Shown: one piece after another, positions 24,246 through 36,403 of the stretch
How the letters are laid out: each line of letters opens with the position of its first letter
Position numbering within the stretch: position 1 is the stretch's first letter
From: Papaver somniferum
Taxonomy: Eukaryota; Streptophyta; Magnoliopsida; Ranunculales; Papaveraceae
NCBI RefSeq assembly: GCF_003573695.1
Contig: NW_020621936.1
Span: 11,098,001-11,162,000 of the forward strand
Direction: 5' to 3'
DNA: 64,000 nucleotides
Position numbers and translations under genes: made by a program
Notes under the pieces: generated by a model
Told to the model about the DNA's origin: nothing
Seen by the model: only the letters and a program-made list of their open reading frames with translations
Databases searched by the model: none

Positions 24246-25323
24246 TAGGGTTGCATAAAAACCAGGCCAGACCGATAAACATGGCCAGAATCGGTCATTT
24301 TTGGACTAAGCCAAGCCGTTCATCCAACGATCAGTCACATTTTTGAGAATCCACAACCGCCTGATCCCGACTCAGTCAATAATTGGCCTCAAAATGGACG
24401 TAGCCAAGTCGAATAGTCCGATAATAATGTTCATTGATCTTCTTTAATCATTTACCTTCATTTATACCACATATATAATTAATTCTAATTCATAACCCTA
24501 AGAAAGTTTCACTCTTCACTTCTTCTCGATTCTCAACACCAACAACACTCACCATCACCATCTGTCCATCCGCCACCTCCATTACCACAAAATACCACCA
24601 CCAATAGTGACTTATTTTTTCCACACTAGCTTCTTATCTTACCAAGGTACCATCATGTTACTTCATTTGGTTCTATTTATGCCACCCGCACCATGTTTCG
24701 AGATCTGTAAAGTTTTTGGTTTTAAGGTTTTCAATAACAACAATTTCTAAGTACAACTTTACCAGAGAGCTTCAATTGTGGCATAGAGATTACTTCTTGG
24801 TTCTGATTAATTAAGCTTCGAAAGTTGAATCGATTGATATTGGTTTTACCGAAATCTGTTAGGAAATTGATTATGTTTTGTAATTGATTAAGCTAGCTAA
24901 ACTACACTTTTTTTCATGGATCTTCTGCAATGTATTATTTTTTCCTTTTGATCAGTGTTGTGTAATGTCAATTGAGTATTTGAGCCTAATTTGAATAGTA
25001 TTGAGAATTCTGAGTTTGTATCTTGTACATGAATTGGTTCCAGAATTCATAATCTTGAGGATTTGTATATGTTATGAAATAAATGTTAAATTTAGTCCAA
25101 ATGCTTTTGGGTATGGAGCTGATTAGGTTTTGGTATTTTTCATTGAAAACCGTAAAAAAAACTACAATAACCGATCCGAGTCGAATCGATTGAAAACCGA
25201 ATAGACCGCTGAACAGTTTGGTGAAAGTTTGAGAAGTGTAAACCGGCTAACACCCGGTTCAGTTGATGATTTGACATGTAAACATGACTAATCGAACGCA
25301 CGTTGTGCAGCACAGCAACCCTA
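24246..25323. mobile_element. Non-autonomous hAT-like element
   Basis: The ends are TAGGGTTGC and its complement GCAACCCTA. The flanking 8-mers ACCATGTT (24238-24245) and ACAATATT (25324-25331) agree at six positions, consistent with an aged 8-bp duplication. The interior shares a plan with 42582-44059: an ATCCAACGATCAGTCAC-type block, a CT-rich leader with ACCACCA strings, and AACCGG-rich ends. There is no transposase frame. Confidence 0.6.
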
Positions 25324-25418
25324 ACAATATTCGGCCATAATTTTGATTTCACATAGAAGGGCCTCCTACGATAAATACCACAAGTGATAAAAATTAATTA
25401 AAAACATTAAAAAATATA

Positions 25419-25652
25419 CTCCCTCCGTCCCTAATTAGATGACCTGCTTGTACTTTGCACAATTTTTAAGACAAGGATGTTAGTAAAACTTAGAAATGAT
25501 TTATCTCTTAAACTATATCACGGTTTTTCGTAAACTTTATATCTTTGAAAAGCATTTTAAAACACATACCTAACGAATATAAACATTACTATCAAATTAT
25601 ACATATTTCTTATATTAACAAAAATAGGTCATCTATTTATGGACCAAACTTA
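25419..25652. mobile_element. Decayed mariner/Stowaway-type MITE
   Basis: The left end CTCCCTCCGTCCC preceded by TA is the classic Stowaway-type terminus, followed by TAATTAGATGACCTG. A degraded inverted partner (ATAGGTCATCTATTTATGG) lies at 25624-25645. A second GGTCATCTAA follows near 25665, so the right end is uncertain. Confidence 0.5.
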
Positions 25653-26185
25653 AAAACAATCAGGTCATCTAAAATAAAAATATTTTCTATTCTTATTAAA
25701 ATATAAAAATGAAAATGAAAACCTTTTCTGTTCTTGGATAAGGCAAGCATATCTCCTTAAAACGGACCGCTGTACATTGCCAGTGACTGTAGGTTGTTGT
25801 TATGTCTAAATCCGGGTTCGGTTTCTATTGTGTCAGTCATCTTAACCATAGTCAAATTTCTAACTCTACTGATTTAACTTGACTATAGAGTTTACTTATA
25901 AGGAATAGAGTGCGTCTCCAGAAGGTTATGAACTGGCTTCACTTCCCCTCTCTCTGTCTACTTTCATTTCTTGATGAACAATCGCATAAAATTTGAGTTA
26001 AAAAGCTTACTAGGTTAGAGATAAAGTTAGAAATGGAGACAACTCAAGCTACAAAGTAGTTCTTGTTAGACCAGTCACTAATAACCAGTTTCTTCTAATA
26101 CTGATTGTTAGCCTCCCTCTCTTGGAACTCTTCTCTGTTTCAAGATCTTGTTATTGTCTTAGTTCACTTCATATTCTCTGAAGTT
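25653..26185 (+). promoter_or_regulatory. Upstream region of the HD-Zip I gene
   Basis: The stretch contains CT-rich tracts (CTTCCCCTCTCTCTGTC near 25941) typical of plant 5' leaders. Two short upstream frames are seen: ATGAACAATCGC, 15 codons with its stop, starting about 25974, and ATGGAGACAACTCAAGC, nine codons with its stop, at 26034-26060. A TTATAAGG string near 25896 could be a TATA box. The transcription start is not determined. Confidence 0.35.
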
Positions 26186-27407
26186 ATGAAGAGATTGGGT
26201 AGTTCTGATTCTTTGGGTGGTCTGATCTCCATATCTCCTTCTACAGGTAAAACCCTTTGTGTGTTTTAGAAACAGTCTGAATGCTATTTATATATTTTTT
26301 TCCCTTTGTGGGGTTTATTCTTTAGTTCTTTGTTTGTTAGATCTTACCCAAACACCTATTAATAGTGAATCTCTCTTGTGTGTCTGTCCATGTAGATGAG
26401 AAGAACTGCAACAACAGCAACAGCGCTGTTTATAGTAAAGGCTTTCAGTCAATGATGGTAGGACTAGAAGAAGAAGATTGTTTAGAAGAAACAGGTGGCT
26501 ATAACATAACTGAGAAGAAAAGAAGATTAAGTGCAGATCAAGTGAGAGCTTTAGAGAAGAATTTTGAAGTGGAAAATAAATTAGAACCAGAAACAAAAGT
26601 TAAGCTAGCTCATGAGCTAAATCTTCAACCTAGGCAAGTAGCTGTTTGGTTTCAAAATAGAAGGGCTAGATGGAAGACTAAACAATTGGAGAGGGATTAT
26701 GGGTTTCTTAAAGCTAACTATGATGACTTGAGACTCAAATTTCTTGAACTTCAGCAAAGTAAAGAATTATTACTTTTAGAGGTATTACATATAACAGAGT
26801 ACTAAATTATTATCTATATTGAAAAAGCTTCAGGGTTTTAGTACTGAAAAACCCATGGACAATGATTATCATCAATTGTAGTTATTTAACTTTTGAGTTT
26901 GAATTTGTGAATTTATTGATTCGTATCTGGGTTTTGTGTTTTATGCAGTTACACGTGTTGAAATCAAAGATGAAGGAAGAGAATACAGAGAGTAACGGAT
27001 CAGTGAAAGATGAGATGCTGATATCTGAAGAAGAAAATTGCAAGGTTTATGTGAATCATGATGAAGAGCGAACTAATTATGAGAACAATGGCAGGAGTAT
27101 TTTGATGTTTGGGGATGTTAAAGATGGATCATCTGATAGTAGTGATACAAGTGCAATTCTGAATGAAGAAATCAATAACAATAACAATTATTATAGTCCA
27201 GCAATGCCAATTTCTTCATCTCCTACTTCAGCTGTTTGCTTTCAGTTTTCAGCCTCTAAGACTTCAGATCATTCTGTTCAGAATCAGAGTCATCTGCAAC
27301 AAACATCTGTGAAGATGGAAGATTTTGGTGCTGAAGAACCTTGCGATTTCTTTTCTGATGAACAAGCTCCCAGTCTTCAGTGGTATTGTCATGAACCATG
27401 GAATTAA
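26186..27407 (+). CDS. HD-Zip class I homeodomain-leucine zipper transcription factor
   Basis: Three exons join in phase: 26186-26246 ([20 protein letters not shown]), 26396-26781 and 26949-27407, with GT/AG borders (ACAG|GTAAAA, TGTAG|ATGAG, AGAG|GTATTA, GCAG|TTACAC). The product has 301 residues, normal for the ATHB5/6/16 group. The homeodomain is about residues 60-117 and its recognition helix [17 protein letters not shown] is intact. A leucine zipper follows with Leu at 118, 125, 132, 139 and 146. The acidic C-terminal half ends in the conserved [18 protein letters not shown] and PWN. Members act in the nucleus as dimers on CAATNATTG sites, often in ABA, light and growth responses. The start is fixed by similarity to the MKRLSSSDS-type N-terminus of this group. 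No lesion is seen. It is the only convincing host gene here. Confidence 0.93.
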
Positions 27408-28736
27408 ATTAAAACTCTGATGTTATATTTTGGTATTTTGTGGAAATGGGAGTATCTTGGTTCTGAAAATTATGTTTTTAGCTGAAGTTGGTTTCCCCCA
27501 TTGATGTACCTCAAAAGCTTGATGATCTAAGAAACAGATTCCACGTGCGTTTTCAGTGATGATGACGTGAGTTAATCTTTTACCGTTGGGGGTACGGTAA
27601 AAATGGCGGGAGAAATTTGTAGCGGTGGAAAATACAAAGATTTCCTTGATAGTATTTAAGTTTAATCCCGAATTCCCGATGTAAAAAGTTCTAGGATTTA
27701 AAAACCAGTGACTAATCAATTTCTCCTTTCTCTTGTGCTTTTAGATTCTTGCTTATGCTAATGATACCTTAATGGTCATTTTACAGCTTTCACCCACTCC
27801 CTAGATACGAATATATCTAAATTAGGAATATATCCAAGTTAGGTACAAGAAACTTTGTTCAGCTGATCAAGAAAAAAAAGCTTTCTTCATCTCCATGGAA
27901 GGTAGAATAAGTTTTTTGAGTACCAAATTTTCATCTTGGATGCTAGGCTTATTTCCATGGATAGGGTGCATATGTATGCGGGATTATTTTAGAGATTTTT
28001 TTTTTTCATTTCGTAAATTTTAATTCATGATAAAATTAAAATTATATGGAATTCAAGAACATTATGATCAAAGATGAAACTATAGTGAAGAGAACTAACG
28101 AAATACTAATAAAAAGTATTAAGCAATCCAAAGAACGAAAGAATAATTTTGGGATTATATAATCCAACTATTTTGATAGAGTTTTTTTCTTGAAAAATAG
28201 ATTTTCTCGTAATAATATGATATTAATATAACCAAAGTCTTGAATCTGGATCATACCGCATTTGAGCTTCCACCCAAAATTTCCATTAAAATCCCAAAAA
28301 ACGTACGAGAGCGCATAGAGAATTTCCATAAAGAAAGAGACACAAACAAAAAGGGCAAAACCATCATAAAATATCCTATAAGCAACGGAGATTGAAGGAA
28401 AAAAAAACTTAACAAAACCTACTTTATACTAAGAAAACAAGAAAAATAAAATCTGCTCAGATTCGACCCCCAATGGACCAGATCTGAGCAGAAAGGATTA
28501 ATAATGGTGAATGTTTTTTTTAGGTTTTTTAGAATGAGCGAGAGAGGAGAGAGTTTTAGATTCTCAAATACCTATCTATTCTAATCCATCCTTGTATAAA
28601 TGCAACTCACACTCAATGTCGCACACCATCATTAAAGTGGGCAACAAAAACCTATTGCCGCAGTTGTTATGGGCTTGGCCGAATATCTGGTTAATTCCCA
28701 ACCGAACATGAATAGCACCACTGTATGTATTGTAAC
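27408..28736. other. AT-rich region downstream of the HD-Zip gene
   Basis: I see no supported gene. The first few hundred bases should include the 3' UTR. A 10-bp inverted repeat (CTGCTCAGAT ... ATCTGAGCAG, about 28453-28490) could form a hairpin. Confidence 0.5.
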
Positions 28737-28885
28737 TTTTTTTTTAATAGTTTGGAACAATAGTCTTGGGATACATCCTTAACTCGTTATAAGGAGTTAT
28801 TTCTGATAATTACGGGGCTCTAACCCCTACCTCAGCGGTGGGAGGAAGCATACCAACCATCAGACTACTTGATGGTTGGCAATGT
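28737..28885 (-). mobile_element. tRNA-derived SINE with target-site duplications
   Basis: On the minus strand a ~140-bp body ends in nine A (28745-28737). TATTGTAAC occurs exactly on both sides (28728-28736 and 28886-28894). The head carries a box A-like TAGTCTGATGGT and, roughly 30 bases on, a box B-like GGTTAGAGCCCC, with GGGG/CCCC able to pair as a T-arm. This is the layout of a pol III-transcribed SINE mobilised by LINE machinery. The tRNA of origin is not assigned. Confidence 0.7.
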
Positions 28886-28894
28886 TATTGTAAC

Positions 28895-31410
28895 TATCGT
28901 TGTTCTAGAATTCTAGAATTGGACCCAAACTAGGCAACAATTAAATCTTTAAGAATGAAAAATAAAAAATATTATAGACTGAAATTCTAGTTTTTAATAA
29001 AACCCATTATATTCTTTATAATCATGTTAACAGTAGTATTAGAAATTAGTTTATGTATTACTTGTGTTTTTGCCAATGATAGCATACAAGATGCAGCTAA
29101 CGTTACAATTATGGTTGGAAAAAAATTAACCCATTCAAGCAACACTAGTCACAAAGGATGAATTCCAAAGTTTTAAATCTAAAGAACAATGACCACGGCC
29201 AAAAATCATATACAAATGAAGATGTGTCAACGCTTTTAGAAGCGTACCTTCACAATTATCTGATTACAATTTTCACTGTGAAATCACAATCTTCACTTGC
29301 TCAACTCAGTTTTGAGCTTAATCGATGATCCGATTAATTGGATTAGGGTTTTCTGATTATCTGTCTAAGTCGGTTAATAAATAACAGCTTGCAGAGAATC
29401 AGAAGAGAGCGAAACAAAGTAGAAAGTGTAATTTATTTTAATCAATGATCTTTTTTACATATTATGAGCCTTTGTGTCTGTATATACATTATGTGAATAC
29501 CGGAATTTACATGTTTCAACTACGATCTCAGGTAATTGTTGCTGAGCACGTGACATTTGGGACGTGACAAATTTTAATAAGTTTACCTTCCTTGTACTTG
29601 TTTGGACCTAGGACCCGCTCTCATTCTAGCGATCTGAACTTTCATGTCTTGACTTTCCTGACAACTTCGGGTTCCTTTTCAACTTTGGCATCTGAGCTTA
29701 ATTCTTCCATGTCTAAATTCTTATATCTAATCGGGTTGTCTGATTTGTGTTTCAGATTTTTGACATCTAAATCTGAATGATTATTGAAAAATAATAATTC
29801 CTTAGCCGTAAACATATTAACCCAGCCGATTCTGCTTGATGTTTAAACCCAAAGTTCATTATTAAAGAATGATAATAATCAATCGGTATGGATATAACAT
29901 GCACGTTGATTATAAATTCGTCCAATTTAGTTACTAAAATCACCAAAACCTTGCTTTTACCCCTAAACCTAAATATTTTAATTCTCCGACTTAACTAACA
30001 ATAGTATGTAACTTAAATATAGCTCAACTAGACCTAAAACCAATTATTAACCACTAATTATGTAAAGACAGTTACACATCATAGATAATGTATGGATAAA
30101 GGGTTGTTGAAATTACTTCAAAATGACCATGTATTATCTTGCCCAATAGCTCTTAGGTATATTAAGAAGCCCTTAATAACTTTACTTTGATGCTTAAATA
30201 AATAATAAACAAACAATTAAAAAAAAAATCACACGTATGTATATCTTAGGCATATGGTGTACACATATCAAAAGTGCCACTTTTGCATCTATTATGGGTA
30301 TATCAAAGTGGAAAACACGACTAGCTAAGTGGAAAATATACCACTTAGCTAGGTGCGCTATAGTGTCTACTAAGCATAGAGTCATCGCCCGGTGGTCACT
30401 ATGATGCTCGATGGTTTTGACAACACTAGCGATTACAAGTATGCCACTCGAAGCTACGTTCGTCATTTAATGGTTCATCATCCAACAATCACAAATCCAT
30501 CTCTATACTCAATTTCAAACACATTTCAACTCGCTCCTTATAATTTTTCTTAATTTTTTAATTAAATATAAGTCTAACTAATTGTAAGTATGAATGAATT
30601 AAAAATATAAGTTTAATTTTCAGCAATACTTTTTCTTTCAAGTCTTCGAATTCATTAATTGCGACATTTTACAAGATATATACTTCGAACTAATTCATAA
30701 TACTGGGTGATTTTACGAGATATAAACGTAGACAGTAAAACTTAAATAAAGACTTCAATAAAAATATATTATAATCTTTGAACTCCCCGTTTTCTTTATT
30801 TGAAGAAACTTTCAATCAAATGCGTCTTGAGGAAATTTTCCTTTGTTCTTTTAATTAGTATGGTTAACTTTCAAAAAAAGAAAAAAAAAATGTCTTTTCC
30901 TTGAACTCTTCTTTTCCTTTCAACTGTAGAGGTGACTTGGTTAATATCAAAAAATGTAGACTTCTTTGTCTTTTACCTATTTCTTTATGACTTTCACATA
31001 TCTTGTTAACAATAGCTTCAACTACTGCTCAAAAGAAAAAACAAGTTGAGTTTCAGATTCTGTCATTTTATAACTTTTGAGATAAAATATTTGTGTAAAT
31101 TTTTTTATGTAAATGAAACTCACCTATTTATAGGCGACAAAGAAAGAATCCTTGGAATGGAATCCTTATCGTTTGTGTTATCCACTTGACGACTTGATAG
31201 AATGTCTATCACTTCACCCTTTTTCCATAATGGCGCAGCTAGTTTTTCAGGCCGCCTGGTATAGCAAATGAAAAAATTTACTATATCACATAGCAACGGG
31301 CCTTCACATAGTAGCTGGCCTTTAGGATTGCATACTTCAAGTAGTTGAAGGGTTGACCTTAAACTCCAATTTACCAAGGGCAACACAGATAAAGAGTAAA
31401 CTGAAAGATT
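28895..31410. other. AT-rich intergenic region
   Basis: No supported gene was found. Open frames near 29592, 30194 and 31120 have no recognisable motif, start context or splice structure. It contains the hairpin at 30321-30352. Confidence 0.45.
30321..30352. repeat. Perfect 12-bp hairpin
   Basis: CTAGCTAAGTGG and CCACTTAGCTAG flank an 8-base AT loop. It may be the centre of a decayed foldback element. I could not define outer arms. Confidence 0.6.
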
Positions 31411-31943
31411 AGGCCAGGCACTATGGTAAGCGATTTCGCTTCGCTATAACTTAATTTTAGCGAAATCCAACTACTATGGTTTTCTATGTCGCTCAATGTC
31501 CCTTAGCTACACTTTAAAGTTCATCATATCTGATGTGTTGTAGTTAAGGAAAATCACATGGAAACTGAGTTTCTGTGGAAAAACCACTTTGCGGAAACTC
31601 AGTTTCCGTGTGATTTTCAACCGATATTTATTTTACGTTTGGGAATTTTCAGTTTTACTCTTTACACTTTTAACTCTTATATTTTACTAAAATTCTTTTT
31701 TTCCTGTTATATCTCCATTTTTTTAAAAAAAAAATTTTTACACATAAATAATATTTATTCCGGAAATACAATTTGAAAAAAAAAAACGGAAACTCATTTG
31801 ATACTATTTACATAGAAACTCAGTTTTCGAATTATTTAGCTAAGGGATGGCGTTGTGCCATAGTAAGGTTGACGTGAGACCCATTTCTCTTAGCTTCAAA
31901 TAAGCTATAGCTAAGGGAAATCCTTCACCATAATGTCTAGCCT
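31411..31943. mobile_element. MITE with ~42-bp imperfect inverted ends
   Basis: The left end AGGCCAGGCACTATGGTAAG and the complement of the right end AGGCTAGACATTATGGTGAA agree at most positions and continue through GATTTC and GCTATA. The interior contains inverted copies of GGAAACTGAGTTTC. TTA precedes and TTG follows, so a Harbinger-type 3-bp duplication is possible but not shown. Confidence 0.6.
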
Positions 31944-31950
31944 TGAAAAC

Positions 31951-33089
31951 CCTTCCTAGTTTGAGGCCTATATGAATTATTTGACCCACCCACACTAAAA
32001 GGATAAGGGGTGTCTAAACTAGGTAAAAGTACTAAGTTGCCCTCACTATTAAAATTCAATCCTAAGCCTTATCCTTCTAGATTTTAAACCTATTCCAATC
32101 CTTTCAAAACTAAAACTCATTCAAATCATTTCCTCCACAAACTAAAATTAAAACCTAACCTCATCAATCAATTTTAACTACATCGATCGTTTTAAAAGAA
32201 ATTTCTTCATCTATTTTTTTATAAAAAAAAAACTCAAATTAAACATCGGATTGCAACCCATTACCCTTAGTTACTTGTGATTGATTTTCCCATTCAAAAT
32301 TGAAAATTACGAACAATCTTGGGTTTTTGTGTTTGACCATAATCGGTCGTCAATGTCCATGAACACGTCAACCGATTATTTTGTATGTGTTTTATGGTTG
32401 AAGAACATTTAACCAGAATCGGTTTATGTTCATGCCTATGTTGCCCGATTCTCATAGAATCGGGTTATGTGAATGTTCACATACACCGATTGTGTAGCCT
32501 TTGATTTCTTATAAAGATCGATTATGATTAAACCCATTTTTTTCAGTTAATACTCGATCATAGAGTGAGTATGAAATCATACTCATACTAAAGCCAGGTG
32601 ATGTACACTCTAATTTTATAAATTTGGTAACTCGAACTGAAAATAATTTCATACTCGAATTGAAAATGAGTATGAGTATTATATCCAATTTGAAAACGGG
32701 TATGATCACTAGCAGATAATCGATCGAAGGTTCATACCCACCGATTTTGGGTAAATTAACATTTTATTTTATTTTATTTGTTTTTGAAGCTACAATAGGT
32801 TTATGTAGTAATTAATATCAACCGATTCTGGATTTGCAACCAGAATCGACCTACAAGAGCATGAACATCGACTGATTCTTGGTTGATGATTTTAGGAAAA
32901 AAAATCAATTTTTTTTTAATGTTAAGTGATCATTAACATTAGTTGATTTCTGAACTAACAAGATTAAATATTTGTTAATCGATCGAATTAACACTAATTA
33001 ATTAGGGACAAATTAGTCATTAACTAAAATAATTAGATAAGGAGTTTTTGGAGCCTCAAATAAATACTTCAGGCCCTGAACTAGGAAGG
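31951..33089. mobile_element. TIR element rich in CCGATT motifs
   Basis: CCTTCCTAGTTTGAGGCCT on the left matches the complement of the right end CCTTCCTAGTTCAGGGCCT, and similarity extends through ATTATTTGA-like bases. The 1.1-kb interior is non-coding and holds many AATCGG/CCGATT strings. I found no clear target duplication. Confidence 0.5.
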
Positions 33090-33189
33090 TTAAGGCTAAG
33101 TCTTATGGGCTAGATTGAGCTGCTAATATTAGCAGAAATGTGTTGCAATTCAAAAAAAAAGTGTTGTCTATCTGTTTACACTAGTTCTC

Positions 33190-33420
33190 TCTCCTAACAG
33201 TTGCTCGCATGTGAACTAGCAGCTAGATAGTTACGCTGAATCATTCAGCCTGGGAAAACCACCTTTACGCGGAATGATTCAGCGCTGGGCGATTTAAGTC
33301 AGATCTGACGGCTGAAATTTAAAGCACTGAACCGTTCATCGCCAGCGCTGAATGGTTCATCGCTGGGCGGTGGTCCCAGCTGACTTGGACTGCTAATCTA
33401 GTTGCTAGATGAGCACTCCC
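33190..33420. mobile_element. Small foldback MITE
   Basis: Ends of the type TGCTCGCATGTGAACTAGCA and the complement GTGCTCATCTAGCAACTAG pair imperfectly. The interior holds GCTGAATCATTCAGC and AATGATTCAGCGCTG palindromes. Borders are approximate. Confidence 0.4.
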
Positions 33421-35163
33421 ATAAAACTTAGGTGGTTGTCCTAGTTGACATGGATTGCCAATCTAACTGTTACTTTGACACTTGTAGGTTTGACCTTCAA
33501 CTCCAATTCACCAAGGGCAAAACAACCACAGGAGTAAAGCGAAAGATTAACCGAGGCCAAGGGCTAAGTAAAAATAAAAATGGAGTTTTAACCAAGAGAG
33601 TTGTTGATGTAGTGGAAATAGTACAAGTAGTGGTAGTACTTTTCTTATCTCTGCCATCCTACAAACGTACTAGTACTACTTCGTCTTTTTATCTATTTTT
33701 GAAGGTCAACAAAATACAAATATCAAAGTAAGTGGTCCTTCAAAGTCAGAAGACCCGTACTCATGGTCAATGTTTGATTCACATCTTAATCACAACTACT
33801 TTATCTGAAAGGTTAGACCCATGACTTTATCTAAAACAACGTAGTGAAGTTCCTAAGCAGCATTGCAAGAGTTATATATATAGGCGAAAGCCCCTCACAA
33901 ATTTAGCATTGGAAGTGAAAGATGTTAGTTAAATTGCTGTTTCTTTTGAGCTGCGAAGTTGTTAATTTTTGCCAAGGAAGATAATTGTAAAACATGATGA
34001 GCATTGTAGAAAGCTTAAAGAAGCATAGTCTTCCTTGGGTACTGATGCTAAGGCTCTAGTGCTCTCTTGGGCTGCAAGTTCATAACTGGAGTACCATTTT
34101 TTGTTAATTTTCTTCTACTACCTCTGGTAGTGGTAGTAGTTCTTCCGTAAATTCTTTTGCTCTTAATAAAATCTCTCTTCTTATCAAAAAAGTAAAAAAA
34201 TAAAAATAAATAGTCTTCCTTGGCCAAAACACAAAAAGAGACGAGGTAAAGCGAACCTCCACGCATGATTAAAGATTCCCTTATGACCCCTAAAATACGC
34301 GTGTGCAGTATGAACTGGACTGAACAAGTCTTTGAAGTGAAACTATGTTCTGGCGCTACACTGTAAATTTAACTTTCTAGGCTAAAGTTACCCAAAACAA
34401 GGACCGAATAAATCACTGAAACCTCCTTTCAAACTGTACATAGTACTACATACAAAGCCAAAGAAGATAGAAATAAAATCAGCTTTCGTTTTCTACTTTT
34501 CCTTTTACACCACATTTTTCTGTGTTTCATGCATGCACTTGGCGTACGTGCGTACGATAATAGGCCATCAGCTTTTTAGTCCCCACCCTAGACTTAACCC
34601 TTTTCCTAAGAAACAAAATCCCGTGGTAGAGTGTTGAAATGGTTACCGTTCCAAAAGATCATCATCCGGTGTGTACTGTATAATGTATTTTCACGTGTAT
34701 CTAGTAGTATATGTACAATGCATCCTTTATTGTAGTGTAGTAACCACTTTTTCATTGTGGGAACTGTGGGGGTTTTGCTATTAGATTTGCAAACGGTCCA
34801 CACTCTATGGAGTCAGATTGGGTAAAGTTTTCGACTTGGCAGATGGTCCATGCAGATACTGGCGTGATAAATCCAAGACTATGACCAAGCCTGGGTATGA
34901 AATGATTGATTTTGGTGAAAATGACACCATAATACCACATGCATATGGACGGAACTGTTCCGCAGCGTGATTGTCGTGCGTTGCCTCTAAATGCCTCGTG
35001 CGAATAAGCACATGAAGCGCGTACTGCATCAGCCTCTCCGACCAAAAACAAGGCTGAGTGGCAAAAGGCTAACCAAAAGCAGCCAACAAAGTCAATTGAG
35101 AAGCACACGGTAACTAAGGGGAACATTAAATACCAACTCCTCACAGACGATTCGAATATGGCC
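33421..35163. other. Intergenic region with a short diverged duplication
   Basis: Bases 33485-33565 (TTGACCTTCAACTCCAATT..., GGAGTAAAGCGAAAGATTA) resemble 31340-31412, so this stretch was duplicated at some time. No supported gene was seen. Open frames at 34606-35192 have no motif, and one runs into the TIR of the next element. Confidence 0.4.
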
Positions 35164-35171
35164 AAAAAAAA

Positions 35172-35217
35172 CCTAGCGTTTTTAGGGGCCACTTAAAAGG
35201 ATTTAGGGACCAACAAT
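35172..35217 (+). repeat. Left terminal inverted repeat of the PMD element
   Basis: It pairs with 41963-42009. The shared core is TTTTTAGGGG, AAAGGATTTAGGG and CAAT at the inner end. Confidence 0.75.
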
Positions 35218-35610
35218 AAAACAAAAAAGGTCACCCAAAGGGAAAATGTAGCCAGCCCTTATCTCGCGTAATTCGTAATGGCGAAATTACCCTTATATAT
35301 TCGGAGGATATGATAACATTGTTACCCTCCGAATGCAATTGGAGGCCAAAATATTTGTCAGACGTCTGATTATACGAGGTGCAGTATTTCTTGGTTCGTG
35401 TTTTGGATTCAGCGTTAATCGGGAGTTAAATATATTACAAAACCTACCGATTATAAGTTGCCGCAAATTCAAATTTTGAAAGCTACCATAATCGGTAGAT
35501 ATGCTAAATCCAATACCTACCGATTATTGGTTTCTCCACATTCAACTTTCGTCAAATTAGCCGTTGGAGTTTTTGGGAAAAACAAAAAGAGCCGTTGGAC
35601 CCTAAACCTA

Positions 35611-35616
35611 TATAAA
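35611..35616 (+). promoter_or_regulatory. TATA box of the Myb/SANT-like gene
   Basis: TATAAA in CCTATATAAAGAAACTC lies 74 bp before the ATG, with a CT-rich leader (CTCTTTCCTCTCTTCAG) between. Confidence 0.55.
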
Positions 35617-35689
35617 GAAACTCATATCTATCACCCCAATTGCACCAAACTCTTTCCTCTCTTCAGTTTTAATTTTCATAACAAAAAAC

Positions 35690-36151
35690 ATGGATATTGC
35701 TTTTGCCGAAGAAGAAGATTGTGCTATTTATAGAGCGTGGGTTGTGGTAACTACTCATGATCGTGTTCACAAGCTCCACAAATCGGAATCCGAAGAGAAG
35801 ATATGGAACCGTATCTTAACGGTATTTGAGGCCTTAGATGGTAATCGAATTCGAAGATCATCCAATGACATTAAGATGAGAAAGAATGCGCTAGATAAGG
35901 AGATTGACAAACTTGAAGATGAGGAACGGTTTGTTAGGAACGCTTTTCCTTGGTGGACGTATGAAAAACGAGTAAGTATCTCTGTAACTCCAATTCACAT
36001 TAACAAAAGTTAGTACTAACTTGTTACTCATTCGTAATTTCAGAGAAATCTTGCGGATCGCCGGTATGTGGACCTCTACGGGAAACGATTTGAACATGAA
36101 GGATGCTACAAAATCAAGAGGGACAATTTCTATGGTCACTGGAAGTTATGA
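35690..36151 (+). CDS. Small Myb/SANT- or trihelix-like protein encoded by the TIR element
   Basis: Two exons, 35690-35971 and 36044-36151, join in phase 0 across a 72-bp intron (CGA|GTAAGT ... TTTCAG|AGA), giving 129 residues. The start MDIAFAEEEDCAIYRAWVVV, a second Trp helix (EEKIWNRILTVFEAL), a basic/acidic helix (IKMRKNALDKEIDKLEDEER) and the end FEHEGCYKIKR follow the plan of plant Myb/SANT-like DNA-binding domains. That type occurs in Harbinger-type accessory proteins and in their host relatives. The ATG has an AACATGG context and a TATA box 74 bp upstream. No lesion is seen. I infer that it binds DNA, perhaps the element's own repeats. The exact family is uncertain. Confidence 0.65.
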
Positions 36152-36403
36152 TCTGTTTTAATACTTTTATGGTCAATTAGGAGTATGGATTTAGGTGCTT
36201 TTGACGAAATTGTAAGGTTAAGGCCGTTTGAACTTTATGTAATGGATGTAATCGGAGTATTATTAATATAAAAACTAGCCGATTATACGAAATCGGTAGA
36301 TTATTTTGTTAAACAACCTACCGATTGTAATATTCGGTTATTTTATGAGTCAACTTTCTTTCCGATTATGGTGTTGTTTGGTTCCAGGAAACAGTTTTTT
36401 TTT

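Noticed and set aside
29592..29780. 62-codon plus-strand frame with Leu/Ser-rich sequence
   Set aside because: Short, no motif, no gene structure around it.
34752..35192. 146-codon minus-strand frame starting inside the TIR of the PMD element
   Set aside because: It crosses an element boundary and has no recognised motif, so it is probably chance.
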